Positions 26,358 to 34,720 of a stretch of 64,000 bases of DNA are shown here, piece after piece. Under the pieces are notes generated by a model. That model saw only the letters and a program-made list of their open reading frames with translations. It ran no database searches and was not told the DNA's origin. Made by a program: the position numbers and the translations under genes. Each line of letters starts with the position of its first letter. Within the stretch, counting starts at the first letter, position 1. This stretch comes from Flavobacterium aquatile LMG 4008 = ATCC 11947. Its GTDB lineage: Bacteria; Bacteroidota; Bacteroidia; Flavobacteriales; Flavobacteriaceae. Location of the stretch: contig NZ_JRHH01000001.1 of NCBI RefSeq assembly GCF_000757385.1, positions 434,001 through 498,000 of the forward strand, in the 5' to 3' direction.

Positions 26358-28127
26358 ATGAAACAACTATTTGTAACTCTATTATTTTTCTTTGGGCTGT
26401 TTGCACAGTCTCAGGAAAAAGCAGATCTGATTATTTACAACGGAAAAATTGCAACCATGCAAAAACCTGGAGAATTTGTTCAGGCGCTGGCGGCAAAAGA
26501 TGGAATTATCCTAGCTACAGGAACATCAAAAAACATTTTAGAAAGTTATAAAACTACTGCAACTAAAATTATTGATGCAAAAGGGAAAACAGTTATTCCA
26601 GGTCTAAATGACAGTCATATTCATGTAATTAGGGAAGGGTTAAATTATAATGCAGAATTACGGTGGGACGGTGTAAAAACCTTGAAAAGAGCCATGGAAA
26701 TGTTAAAAGAACAAGCAGCCAGGACACCACCGGGAGTTTGGATTAAAGTAATTGGAGGGTGGAATGAATTTGGTTTTGAAGAAAAAAGACAACCGACTAT
26801 TGATGAAATAAACGCCGCAGTTCCGGACAAACCTGTTTTTATAACTTATTTATACGGAAAAGCTTTTTTGAACAAAAAAGGAATTGAAGTTTTAGGTTAC
26901 ACCAAAGACACACATTATGAAGGGAGTGTTTTGGAACAAGATAAAAACGGTAATCTAACAGGATTAATGTTTGCGAAAGAAACTCCAAAAGCAATTTACA
27001 CAACTTTAGGATTAACCACAAAATTAACTCCCGAAGAGAGAATTAATAGTTCGCTTCAGTTTAATCGTGAACTCAATCGCTTTGGTTTAACATCTGTAAT
27101 CGATGCAGCGGGAGGTTCTCAAAACTTTCCATCAGATTATGCCACATCAATGGATTTAGCCAAACAAGGAAAACTGAATCTGAGAATCTCGTACTATTTG
27201 TTTGCACAGCAAAAAGGAAGGGAACTTCAGGATTATGAAAAATGGGTTGCCGAAACAGTTATTAATAAAAACGATAATCTTTTGACAGCGAACGGATATA
27301 CTGAAGAAGGTGCTGGGGAAAACATAGTGGCCTCTGCGGCAGATTTTGAAAATTTTCTGGAACCAAGAATTGTGTTGTCAGATGAAATGGAAAAAGACTT
27401 GGAACCCATTATTCGCTTGCTTGTTAAAAACAGATGGCCGTTTCGATTGCATGCTACTTATGGAGAATCAATTGACAGAATGCTGAATGTTTTTGAGAAA
27501 GTAAACAAAGAAATTCCTTTTAATGGACTTCGATGGCTTTTTGATCATGCCGAAACCATTACGCCTCAGGAATTAGAACGCGTAAAAGCGTTGAATGGCG
27601 GAATAGCGGTACAATTCAGGATGTACTTTCAAGGAGAATTATATGAAAAAATGTATGGCGCTCCAAAAACACAATTGCCTCCGATTAAAAAGATGCTGGA
27701 AATGGGAATCCCTGTCGGAATGGGAACTGATGCTACCCGTATTTCAACTTACAATCCTTGGATGGCGTTGCATTGGCTCATTACAGGAAAAACTTTAGGA
27801 GGAATGCAGTTCTGGCCAAAAGATCAGGTTTTGGACAAGTTTACGGCATTAAAATTATACACTTCAGGAAGTGCTTGGTTTTCTGGCGAAGAAGCTGAAA
27901 AAGGAAAATTAATAAAAGGAATGTATGCCGATTTCTCTATTTTATCAGAAGATTATTTTACAGTACCAGCCGATAAAGTACGCAATATCGAATCGGATTT
28001 GACAATTGTAAACGGAAAAGTTGTTTATGGAGCTAGAGATTTTAAATCATTGGATCCTGCAATCGCTCCGGTAATTCCGGAATGGTCACCAGTAAAATAT
28101 TTTGGCGGCTACAGTCCAAAACTTTAA
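26358..28127 (+). CDS. Secreted amidohydrolase (Amidohydro_3/YtcJ-like)
   Basis: A 589-residue metal-dependent hydrolase. It has a signal peptide (MKQLFVTLLFFFGLFAQSQ), then ADLIIYNGKIATM, and the HxH metal motif in GLNDSHIHVIREG. Later come RWLFDHAETI and GMGTDATRIS, matching the C-terminal His/Asp ligand regions of YtcJ-like enzymes, and LTIVNGKVVYG at the end. An open frame extends to 26235, but that part overlaps the previous gene. The ATG at 26358 starts a clean signal peptide and is preferred. YtcJ-like proteins hydrolyse amide or related bonds; the substrate is unknown. It lies between a hydrolase and an MBL-fold protein. Confidence 0.88.
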   Translation: MKQLFVTLLFFFGLFAQSQEKADLIIYNGKIATMQKPGEFVQALAAKDGIILATGTSKNILESYKTTATKIIDAKGKTVIPGLNDSHIHVIREGLNYNAELRWDGVKTLKRAMEMLKEQAARTPPGVWIKVIGGWNEFGFEEKRQPTIDEINAAVPDKPVFITYLYGKAFLNKKGIEVLGYTKDTHYEGSVLEQDKNGNLTGLMFAKETPKAIYTTLGLTTKLTPEERINSSLQFNRELNRFGLTSVIDAAGGSQNFPSDYATSMDLAKQGKLNLRISYYLFAQQKGRELQDYEKWVAETVINKNDNLLTANGYTEEGAGENIVASAADFENFLEPRIVLSDEMEKDLEPIIRLLVKNRWPFRLHATYGESIDRMLNVFEKVNKEIPFNGLRWLFDHAETITPQELERVKALNGGIAVQFRMYFQGELYEKMYGAPKTQLPPIKKMLEMGIPVGMGTDATRISTYNPWMALHWLITGKTLGGMQFWPKDQVLDKFTALKLYTSGSAWFSGEEAEKGKLIKGMYADFSILSEDYFTVPADKVRNIESDLTIVNGKVVYGARDFKSLDPAIAPVIPEWSPVKYFGGYSPKL

Positions 28128-28160
28128 AATAAATAAACGATAAACTATAAAATTTAGATT

Positions 28161-29180
28161 ATGAAAAGTCAAAAAATAATTTCAGCATTTGCAGTACTCA
28201 CATTTTGTATGGTGTTTAATACGGGAGCATACGCACAGTTTCCCATGCCCGACCACGTGCCAATTTGGGATGCTAACAAAGTGACTTTACAATTGCATAA
28301 AATTTCGGATAATGTATATGCTGTTTCTCCAAGTACAACTGAAACCGAAACCACAAAAGGAATTCCTCAAGCCACCTCTGCAGGTTTTATTGTGGGCGAT
28401 AAAGGGGTTTTACTAATTGAAACGATGCTGAGCAAAGGCCTCTACGATCAGCTTTATAAATTGATACGATCCGTAACACCAAAACCTATAATTTATGCCA
28501 TCAATACGAGCGATCACGGCGATCATTGTTTTGGAAACTATTTGCTTCCAAAAGAAACAATTGTTATTCAGAACGAATTCTGTAAAGACAATCTTTCTAA
28601 AAATTACGAGAATATTAAACAGTTTATGATTAAGCTTTTTGGTAAAGGAAGAGGGATCGAAGAAAGTATTTATCGTCCTGCCGACATCACTATTACTATA
28701 GATCAAACGCTAAAAATTGATATGGGAAAAGAAAATATTGTTGAAGTAATAAATGTAGGAACGGCACAATCTCCAGCAGATCTTTTTGTCTATCTAAAAT
28801 CGGCTTCGGGAAATGTATTGTGGGCGGGAAATCCTTTTATTGCAGAAAGCCCAACGATTCCATGGTTGTTTGACGGGTATTTTTTAGAACCAGTTCAAAA
28901 TTTGAACAAAATTTATAATATGATTTCAGATCAAGATATTGTCGTTCCTGGTCATGGACGCATTACCAATAAAGCAGGAATAAAATATACGATCGATTAT
29001 GTAACAGCTTTGCAAATCAATGTTGAAAAAGCAGTAAAAGAAGGACTCACTTTAGACGAAACTAAAGCCACTGTAAAGATGAAGGAATTTAACAAGGGTT
29101 ACGAACTTTTCGATTGGCTGCATTTTAATTTCAATGTTCCGAATGCCTACAAGGATATCAAACAAAACAGAGCTAAATAA
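28161..29180 (+). CDS. MBL-fold protein with altered zinc-1 ligands, secreted
   Basis: A 339-residue metallo-beta-lactamase-fold protein with a signal peptide (ends AYAQ). The usual HxHxDH motif appears as NTSDHGDHCFGN: the first His is Ser, while the second His, the Asp and the third His remain. The next ligand, normally His in GHTPGD, is Gln (GTAQSPADLFVY). The last (VPGHGRI) is intact. Such a site could bind one metal (the zinc-2 side) or be specialised. Whether this is a known subfamily or a decayed enzyme cannot be told here. It is part of the 24466-31814 run. Confidence 0.8.
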   Translation: MKSQKIISAFAVLTFCMVFNTGAYAQFPMPDHVPIWDANKVTLQLHKISDNVYAVSPSTTETETTKGIPQATSAGFIVGDKGVLLIETMLSKGLYDQLYKLIRSVTPKPIIYAINTSDHGDHCFGNYLLPKETIVIQNEFCKDNLSKNYENIKQFMIKLFGKGRGIEESIYRPADITITIDQTLKIDMGKENIVEVINVGTAQSPADLFVYLKSASGNVLWAGNPFIAESPTIPWLFDGYFLEPVQNLNKIYNMISDQDIVVPGHGRITNKAGIKYTIDYVTALQINVEKAVKEGLTLDETKATVKMKEFNKGYELFDWLHFNFNVPNAYKDIKQNRAK

Positions 29181-29216
29181 AAGGTAAATCAACTAGTAAT
29201 GCTTAAAAATTGATTT

Positions 29217-30590
29217 ATGAAAAACAAGATACTATTACTCGTTTTGATGTTTTCAATATCAGGATTTGCACAACGCTATCCAGTTTTTAAATCGATTCGA
29301 TTTGATGAAAATTATAGTGTTTTAGAGAATGATACCGTGAGCAAGGATTGGTACAAAACAATGAAATTTCTACCCATTTCTTCTTCGAAAAAGACCTATA
29401 TCAGTTTTGGTGGGGATATAAGGTTTCAATACTTCTATGCTAAAAATGAAAATTGGGGAGATGGCCTGCAAGATAATGATGGTTATGTTTTAGGAAGATA
29501 TTTATTTCATGCCGATTTCCATTCTGGAAAGCACTTCCGAACTTTTGTACAATTGCAAAGCAGTATGGCTGACGGAAGAATTGATCCGAATCCTGTGGAG
29601 CAAAATCCACTTGAAATACATCAAGCATTCGCTGATTTCAAGATAATAGATGAGGAAAGTAAAAGACTTATTTTAAGAGTAGGAAGACAGGAACTTACTT
29701 ACGGGTCACAACGTTTGGTTTCAGTTAGGGAAGGTCCTAATAACCGACAATCTTTTGATGGAGTAAAAGCAATTGTAGCTAAAGATAGTTTTACAACCGA
29801 ATTATTTTATAGTCATTATGTTGTGGCTCGCAATGGAACTTTTGACGACGAATCAAATAATGAAAGACAATTTTGGGGAAGTTATTTTGTATTTAATAAA
29901 ATACCGATAATTAAAAATATAGATGTCTATTATTTGGGTTATGAAACAGCCGAAGCTGCATTTAATGATGCAACAGGAAAAGAAAATCGACAATCTGTAG
30001 GAACAAGAATATGGGGAAAATCAAAGAATTGGCGTTACGATGGAGAAGCTGTTTACCAGTTTGGTAATATATCCGGAAAACAGATAAATGCTTGGACAGC
30101 TTCATTGAATACTGGCTATCGTTTTACAAACATGAAATTTCATCCTGAGATAGGGCTGAAAGGTGAACTCATCAGTGGTGATCGTCAACTAAACGATAAC
30201 CAGCTGGAAACCTTTAATCCTTTTTTTCCTCGAGGTGCTTATTTTGGTTTGGCAGCTGTAGTCGGACCTTCTAACCTTATTGATTTTCATCCTTCGCTTA
30301 GTTTTGAACTTTCAGAAAAAGTTGACTGGGTAATTGATTATGATATGTTTTGGAGATACAGCAGTAGCGACGGAATATATGCGCCAAATGTTTCACTAGT
30401 TTATCCAAGCAATACAACAGAAAGCAAAAAAATAGGAAACCAGTTAGGTAGTGAAATAGTGTGGCAACCCAACCAATATCTTTATTTCAGGGTTGAAGCT
30501 ACTTGGTTTGAAGCTGGCGATTATCTCAAAGCGTCGGGAACAGGCAAGGATATTTTTTTTACAGGAGTTACCGTCCAGCTTCATTTTTAA
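29217..30590 (+). CDS. Outer-membrane porin, alginate_export-like family
   Basis: A 457-residue beta-barrel protein with a signal peptide (ending ISGFAQ). The family signature is clear: SFGGDIRFQYFYAKNENWGDG, GYVLGRYLFHADFHSGKHFRTFVQLQSS, HQAFADF and RLILRVGRQELTYGSQRLVSVREGPNNRQSFDGVKAI. It ends in an aromatic residue (VQLHF), as outer-membrane proteins do. Members form outer-membrane channels; the AlgE-like name does not mean alginate is the substrate here. In this run it probably imports or exports the compound the neighbouring hydrolases act on (inference). Confidence 0.87.
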   Translation: MKNKILLLVLMFSISGFAQRYPVFKSIRFDENYSVLENDTVSKDWYKTMKFLPISSSKKTYISFGGDIRFQYFYAKNENWGDGLQDNDGYVLGRYLFHADFHSGKHFRTFVQLQSSMADGRIDPNPVEQNPLEIHQAFADFKIIDEESKRLILRVGRQELTYGSQRLVSVREGPNNRQSFDGVKAIVAKDSFTTELFYSHYVVARNGTFDDESNNERQFWGSYFVFNKIPIIKNIDVYYLGYETAEAAFNDATGKENRQSVGTRIWGKSKNWRYDGEAVYQFGNISGKQINAWTASLNTGYRFTNMKFHPEIGLKGELISGDRQLNDNQLETFNPFFPRGAYFGLAAVVGPSNLIDFHPSLSFELSEKVDWVIDYDMFWRYSSSDGIYAPNVSLVYPSNTTESKKIGNQLGSEIVWQPNQYLYFRVEATWFEAGDYLKASGTGKDIFFTGVTVQLHF

Positions 30591-30642
30591 GATAGATTGC
30601 AAATGATAACAAAAATAATATTAATCTAAAAAAGTAAACATT

Positions 30643-31329
30643 ATGAAAAATTACAAATTATTACTGGTAATACTACTAATCACGTCTGCAGTAGTCGCAC
30701 AAAAGCCATCACCATCACTTTTAAATCCGACAAATCACTCACTTTTATTAATTGATTATGAAGGCCAAATGGGTTTTGCAACAGCAAGTATACCAATTGA
30801 TCAGCTGCGAACTAATGTTGCTATTATTTCAGGAGCTTCTAAAATCTTCAAAATACCAACAGTTGTAACAACTGTAGCAGAAAAATCATTTAGTGGCCCT
30901 GTATTTCCCGAGGTAACTCAGTTTTATCCCGACATTTCAACGTATGTTGACAGGACTACAATGAACACATGGGAAGACATGAATGCTTACAAAGCTATTA
31001 CGGGAAAAGGAAAGAAACGTATTGTAATGGCAGGTTTATGGACTAGCGTTTGCATAGTTGGCCCTGTACTTTCAGCTCTTTCTGAAGGTTATGAAGTTTA
31101 TATCATTACCGACGCTTGTGGTGATGTATCTAAAGAAGCCCATGAAATGGCCGTGCAAAGAATGATTCAAGCTGGAGCAAAGCCAATGACATCAATGCAA
31201 TATATACTTGAACTGCAACGCGATTGGGCACGTCAAGAAACCTATAAAGCCGTCAATGATTTAATGCAGCAATATGGTGGTGCATATGGTATAGGTATTC
31301 AGTATGCTAGACAAATGTTAAAACATTAA
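30643..31329 (+). CDS. Secreted isochorismatase-fold hydrolase (YcaC-like)
   Basis: A 228-residue cysteine hydrolase with a signal peptide (ends AVVAQ). The isochorismatase triad is visible: Asp in LLLIDYEGQMGF (D38), Lys in the region before strand 4, and the nucleophile Cys in GLWTSVCIVGP (C137). The C-terminal extension ETYKAVNDLMQQYGGAYGIG is shared with YcaC-like proteins. Export of this normally cytoplasmic fold is notable and fits the secreted character of its neighbours. Substrate unknown; only 2 bases precede the next gene, implying co-transcription. Confidence 0.87.
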   Translation: MKNYKLLLVILLITSAVVAQKPSPSLLNPTNHSLLLIDYEGQMGFATASIPIDQLRTNVAIISGASKIFKIPTVVTTVAEKSFSGPVFPEVTQFYPDISTYVDRTTMNTWEDMNAYKAITGKGKKRIVMAGLWTSVCIVGPVLSALSEGYEVYIITDACGDVSKEAHEMAVQRMIQAGAKPMTSMQYILELQRDWARQETYKAVNDLMQQYGGAYGIGIQYARQMLKH

Positions 31330-31331
31330 AG

Positions 31332-31814
31332 ATGAATAAAATCACTCTCTTGTTTGCTCTCTTATATCTTAGTAGCTTTGCGAATGCGCAATCTAAGGAG
31401 GTAATGGATGATGAGGACTTACGAACTAAAAGAGTAGTAGAAACTTTTTTGGAGCAATTAGGTAATAAGGATCCTGAAAAAATAGCTTCTTGTTTTGCGG
31501 AAAACATTGATTGGTACATTTTTGAATCTCCCAAATTTCCATGGACAGGAAGGCGTACTAAGCGTTCGGATGTCGCAGTGGTTTTCAAAACCTTATTCTC
31601 TTATTTCGTTGAGAACAAAGATAAATTCCTACTGGATAGTTTTATTATTGATGGAAATGAAGCCGCAATTTTTGCTCAATTGGGTAGGCGGTTTAAAAAT
31701 AGTGATAAAGATTTTTTAATGTACATTGCCATTCATTTTAAAGTTGAAAACGGAAAGATATCAAAATTTTACCTTTATGAGCAGACGCCAATACTTGAAA
31801 AGGCGTATGAATAA
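31332..31814 (+). CDS. Secreted NTF2-like/SnoaL-like protein
   Basis: A 160-residue protein with a signal peptide (ends SFANAQ) and an NTF2-like core: VVETFLEQLGNKDPEKIASCFAENIDWYI, SYFVENKDKFLLDSFIIDGNEAAIFAQLGRR and HFKVENGKISKFYLYEQTPILE. NTF2-like proteins include ketosteroid-isomerase and SnoaL-type cyclases, as well as many binding-only proteins. The catalytic residues cannot be assigned. It is the last gene of the run, 2 bases after the isochorismatase-like gene. Confidence 0.78.
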   Translation: MNKITLLFALLYLSSFANAQSKEVMDDEDLRTKRVVETFLEQLGNKDPEKIASCFAENIDWYIFESPKFPWTGRRTKRSDVAVVFKTLFSYFVENKDKFLLDSFIIDGNEAAIFAQLGRRFKNSDKDFLMYIAIHFKVENGKISKFYLYEQTPILEKAYE

Positions 31815-32546
31815 AAAAGAAAGTTTAATTAATAAAGAAATATAAGATTTCAGCAACATTATAGGAACTAGATCCAGATCATTTCTCTATTTTTCAAAAA
31901 GCTATAGTTGTTATTTTTCTATAATATGCATAAAGTAATATTGATAATGAATCATATAATTTCAATTTGATGATAATAGATTTATGAAATCAACTAATTC
32001 ATTTGCATTTGGTTAATGTATCAAAGTTAGTGATGGACAATATTACATCATTTTACTATTTGAAAAATAATAAATAAATTAAATTTAAAAGTAAAAGGCA
32101 AGCTGTGTAGTTTGTCTTTTTTACATTTGATAATGTCTTAAAACGAACAAAATTTTAGAAATCATGCGTTAGTGTAAAAAAGTTAATGATATACAAATCT
32201 CTTATTTATCATAGAATTCTCTAATTTAAACAATATGAAACTTATAACATAGAAAGAAAAAATCTATTCTTACGGACACATCTTAATCGATTAAACCCAA
32301 AAAACAATTGCTTTACTCGTAACTTTTCAATTTTAAATTGCATTATAAGAATTTACTTTTGGGGATGATTATTTAAAGACTTTTTTATTCTGAAAGTAAA
32401 ACTAAAATAGATTTTTAAAACCATTGCATTTAGGTATTGCAATGGTTTTTAGTAATATACTTGCAAGTAATTATTTCTGAGATTCACAGTAATTAAAAAA
32501 TGATATTTGTGAACGAGAAAATAGTTGTGAATACTTGAATTGTTAA
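31815..32546. other. Long gene-free AT-rich stretch
   Basis: No ORF, RNA gene or recognisable regulatory site is seen here apart from the hairpin at 32417-32449. It separates the metabolic half of island 1 from its defence-like half. Confidence 0.6.
32417..32449. terminator. Strong hairpin, probable terminator
   Basis: Perfect 12-bp stem AAAACCATTGCA / TGCAATGGTTTT with a 9-base loop and T/A runs on both sides. It contains ATTGCA, a motif enriched further right in the island. Confidence 0.6.
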
Positions 32547-32555
32547 TTATTAAAC

Positions 32556-32639
32556 TCACTTTTTTGCCTTAAAAACTGTTACAAGTAAATATTGCAAAGC
32601 TTATTCTTTTGTTAATGAAGATTGTTTTGATTTTCTCTT
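32556..32639 (-). pseudogene. Degenerate copy of a C-terminal tail (ALQYLL-VFK-KK), broken by a stop
   Basis: Minus-strand translation gives KRKSKQSSLTKE, a stop, then ALQYLLVTVFKAKK and a stop. It matches the end of the 34535 gene (KKKSKQSSITKDEALQYLLATVFKVKK) at both DNA and protein level, and resembles the end of the 35210 gene. The copy overlaps the 3' end of the AbiC-like gene in another frame, so that gene's last residues are read through the duplicated DNA. Confidence 0.75.
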
Positions 32640-33376
32640 TTTTGATCCTCAATTTGTTTTTTAAATTTTAAAACTTTACTTGCTACTAAATTTGTTAAGT
32701 TTTCAATTTTATCTATATCATAATTTTCAAGTCGATCTGATTTAGATATTGTTATAGCAAATGGTAAAATAAATGAATCAAAATAAATATTAATATTTTT
32801 AAAAAAATATTTTTTATCTTCTACGAAAAGTATCTGTCTATCAACATTTTCTAATAATTCATTGATTGTTAATAGGATAAATTCAAAATTTAACAACATT
32901 CCGTATAAATCATAAATTTCATCACGGAAATTATATCTATTTAATCTTTTAGTAAATTCATTTAAGGCATTAATGCCTTTATAATTAACAGGATCACGAT
33001 AAGTTCTTTCTCCGCTAAAGTCGTAAATTGTTTTAGAGTCTATTATGAACTCTAAATTATTAACCGCATTTTTAATTTCATTGAAGTGATTAACTTGCAT
33101 TTGAAAATTATTTTCTCGTTCATACCTAATTCTTTCTGTGCTTAAAGTATCTAACTGAATTTTATTTGCTGAGACTTGCGCCTTAAACGAAATATAAACT
33201 AAATAGGCCCCAATTAAATTTATTAAAGGTGCGGTTATTCCTCCAATTGTATCTCCAATGGGACCAGTTTTTGTTAAATCAAAATCTGAGAATATTGCTG
33301 GTCTTGTAAATAAATATACAGAAGTAAATAGTAGAACAATTCCCAATAATAAATAAATAATTTCGTTTTTTCTCAT
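32612..33376 (-). CDS. Putative phage abortive-infection protein, putAbiC-like
   Basis: A 254-residue membrane protein. Two N-terminal helices (about 5-25, IIYLLLGIVLLFTSVYLF, and about 45-65) flank TGPIGDTIGGITAPLINLIGAYLVYISFKAQVSANKIQ, the hallmark of the putAbiC family (named from lactococcal phage-abortive proteins). A charged cytoplasmic helical domain follows. An in-frame TTG at 33406 lies in a terminator hairpin, so the ATG at 33376 is preferred. Its C-terminus (KKQIEDQKRENQNNLH) is encoded by the duplicated tail at 32556-32639 read in another frame. Family assignment is from memory; the mechanism is unknown. Confidence 0.75.
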   Translation of the reverse strand: MRKNEIIYLLLGIVLLFTSVYLFTRPAIFSDFDLTKTGPIGDTIGGITAPLINLIGAYLVYISFKAQVSANKIQLDTLSTERIRYERENNFQMQVNHFNEIKNAVNNLEFIIDSKTIYDFSGERTYRDPVNYKGINALNEFTKRLNRYNFRDEIYDLYGMLLNFEFILLTINELLENVDRQILFVEDKKYFFKNINIYFDSFILPFAITISKSDRLENYDIDKIENLTNLVASKVLKFKKQIEDQKRENQNNLH

Positions 33377-33400
33377 CGAATATATTTTAAGACAAAAATT

Positions 33401-33434
33401 ACTCAAGAAGCAAGGTTAGTCCTGCCTCTTGAGT
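33401..33434 (-). terminator. Terminator between the TIR/small-protein genes and the AbiC-like gene
   Basis: Stem arms 33401-33415 (ACTCAAGAAGCAAGG) and 33421-33434 (CCTGCCTCTTGAGT) pair with small mismatches. On the minus strand they are followed by AATTTTTG. It lies about 10 bases after the small-protein stop. Confidence 0.7.
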
Positions 33435-33444
33435 ATATTAAAAA

Positions 33445-33576
33445 TTATTTTCTTGGTGCTCCTTTAGGCTTTAAAGATGGAGTGTTGCCCGGAGTGTCTT
33501 TATTGTCATGTTGACGTCTATCCGGTTTCCCTGTTGATTCAGCAATTCTTTTTGGTCCTGGTTTTAAATTTGACAT
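33445..33576 (-). CDS. Small basic 43-residue protein next to the TIR gene
   Basis: The frame from ATG at 33576 gives 43 residues: MSNLKPGPKRIAESTGKPD, then RRQHDNKDTPGN, then TPSLKPKGAPRK. It is rich in Lys, Arg, Pro and Gly and probably disordered. It lies 37 bases after the TIR gene on the same strand and just before a terminator, so the two are likely co-transcribed. I do not recognise the family. It might be a partner, inhibitor or activator of the TIR protein (inference). Confidence 0.65.
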   Translation of the reverse strand: MSNLKPGPKRIAESTGKPDRRQHDNKDTPGNTPSLKPKGAPRK

Positions 33577-33613
33577 AGTTATAAGTATTAAGGGTTATTA
33601 TTTAATATTTTAT

Positions 33614-34315
33614 TTAGCAAATAGCAACATCTAAGTTTGTAAGTTCTGCTAATTTTGCTGCAATTCCAGCCATTGAATCATCAGCAGTATTTAGTCCGCT
33701 TCGTGATCCAAGTAATGGACTAACATCACGTAATTCGTCATAAGTTGTATTGTGAACTATTGGCACTAACATATCACGGTGTAAAAGAGCAGAAAGTTCT
33801 TTATCTGCAATACCCTCACTTGCCAAACGTTTTAATAATGCTGGGGTTACTAATACAATTCCTACTCTTGATTTGGCAAGTCCTTTGTCAATTTCGCGGA
33901 GCAATGAAGTTCCTAACAAAACATCTTTTTCGCTAAACCAAACCGATACGCCGTTTTTTTCCAGTAAATCATGTAGTTCTTTGGCTGATTCTTTTCTATC
34001 GTCCCAAGCGTGACATAAAAATACATCACGTAAATCTGGAGTTGTTGAACGCTTTTCTACATTTTCACGGACTGGAGTTAATGTTTGTATTTCTGCAGGT
34101 GTATAATAAATTACTGAATTTTGTCTTGACCATCTAGGTTTTGATGTTCTACTCGATCCACCGCTACTTCTGCTTGTCGAACTACCACTAGAATATGTTG
34201 GAGTGTATCGTGGTTCACTATAATATGATCTGTAATTTCTACTACTACATGCAGGACAAGCTGCTTCTGCTGCTGAAGTTCTGTGCCCGTTAATCGGTGC
34301 TGTACATCTGGCCAT
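33614..34315 (-). CDS. TIR-domain protein with N-terminal zinc-ribbon-like motif
   Basis: A 233-residue protein. Residues 1-25 hold C4, H11, C20 and C23 (MARCTAPINGHRT... CPAC), a likely metal-binding motif. Residues 38-65 are a Ser/Thr-rich linker. The TIR domain (about 95-215) shows DVFLCHAWDDRKESAKELHDLLEKNG, VWFSEKDVLLGTSLLREIDKGLAKSRVGIVLVTPALLK and the Glu in ADKELSALL (E173), matching the catalytic Glu of NAD-cleaving TIRs. The usual Trp before it is absent. Bacterial TIRs act mainly in anti-phage defence by hydrolysing NAD or making signal nucleotides. Here it precedes a 43-residue protein and an AbiC-like gene, in a defence-like position. Confidence 0.85.
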   Translation of the reverse strand: MARCTAPINGHRTSAAEAACPACSSRNYRSYYSEPRYTPTYSSGSSTSRSSGGSSRTSKPRWSRQNSVIYYTPAEIQTLTPVRENVEKRSTTPDLRDVFLCHAWDDRKESAKELHDLLEKNGVSVWFSEKDVLLGTSLLREIDKGLAKSRVGIVLVTPALLKRLASEGIADKELSALLHRDMLVPIVHNTTYDELRDVSPLLGSRSGLNTADDSMAGIAAKLAELTNLDVAIC

Positions 34316-34534
34316 ATTTATTTTGTTTAGATATTAAAATGTTCAATAACAAATTTAATCCATATGGGATGCACTATTTTAATTAATCTATGAATGACAA
34401 TTAAACTCGATTAAGTACTTTTTGAAAATATTAACCATGCCAAAGTATATAAAAGTTTGTATCACAATAACTTTATAGAGATTTATGTATAATTATATTT
34501 TTGGGATTTTATACATTTTAAGAATTTATTAAAC

Positions 34535-34720
34535 TCACTTTTTTACCTTAAAAACTGTTGCAAGTAAATATTGCAAGGCTTCATCTTTTGTTATTGAAGA
34601 TTGTTTTGATTTTTTCTTTTTTGGAAATTGCTTTGTTTTTTTGCCTAACATAATATACAGCCTTTCAAGTTCCTTTTCAGGAAGATGCATTGCAATTGTA
34701 TAAATGTTTTCTGCAATCAT
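34535..34720 (-). CDS. Small protein of unknown function with KK-rich middle and ALQYLL tail
   Basis: A 61-residue protein starting at MIAENIYTIAMHLPEKELERLYIML, followed by a Lys-rich stretch and the tail DEALQYLLATVFKVKK. An upstream ATG at 34756 would add 12 residues; the shorter start fits better because the added part looks hydrophobic and unconserved. The tail is shared with the 35210 gene and with the broken copy at 32556. I do not recognise a family. The tandem GTGAAC repeats at 34784-34871 lie upstream of this gene and may control it. Confidence 0.55.
   Translation of the reverse strand: MIAENIYTIAMHLPEKELERLYIMLGKKTKQFPKKKKSKQSSITKDEALQYLLATVFKVKK

Noticed and set aside
33490..33505. 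Second copy of the P4 integrase att-like sequence
   Set aside because: About 10 bases (TGCCCGGAGT) match, but they lie in the small coding gene next to the TIR gene and are probably coincidence.
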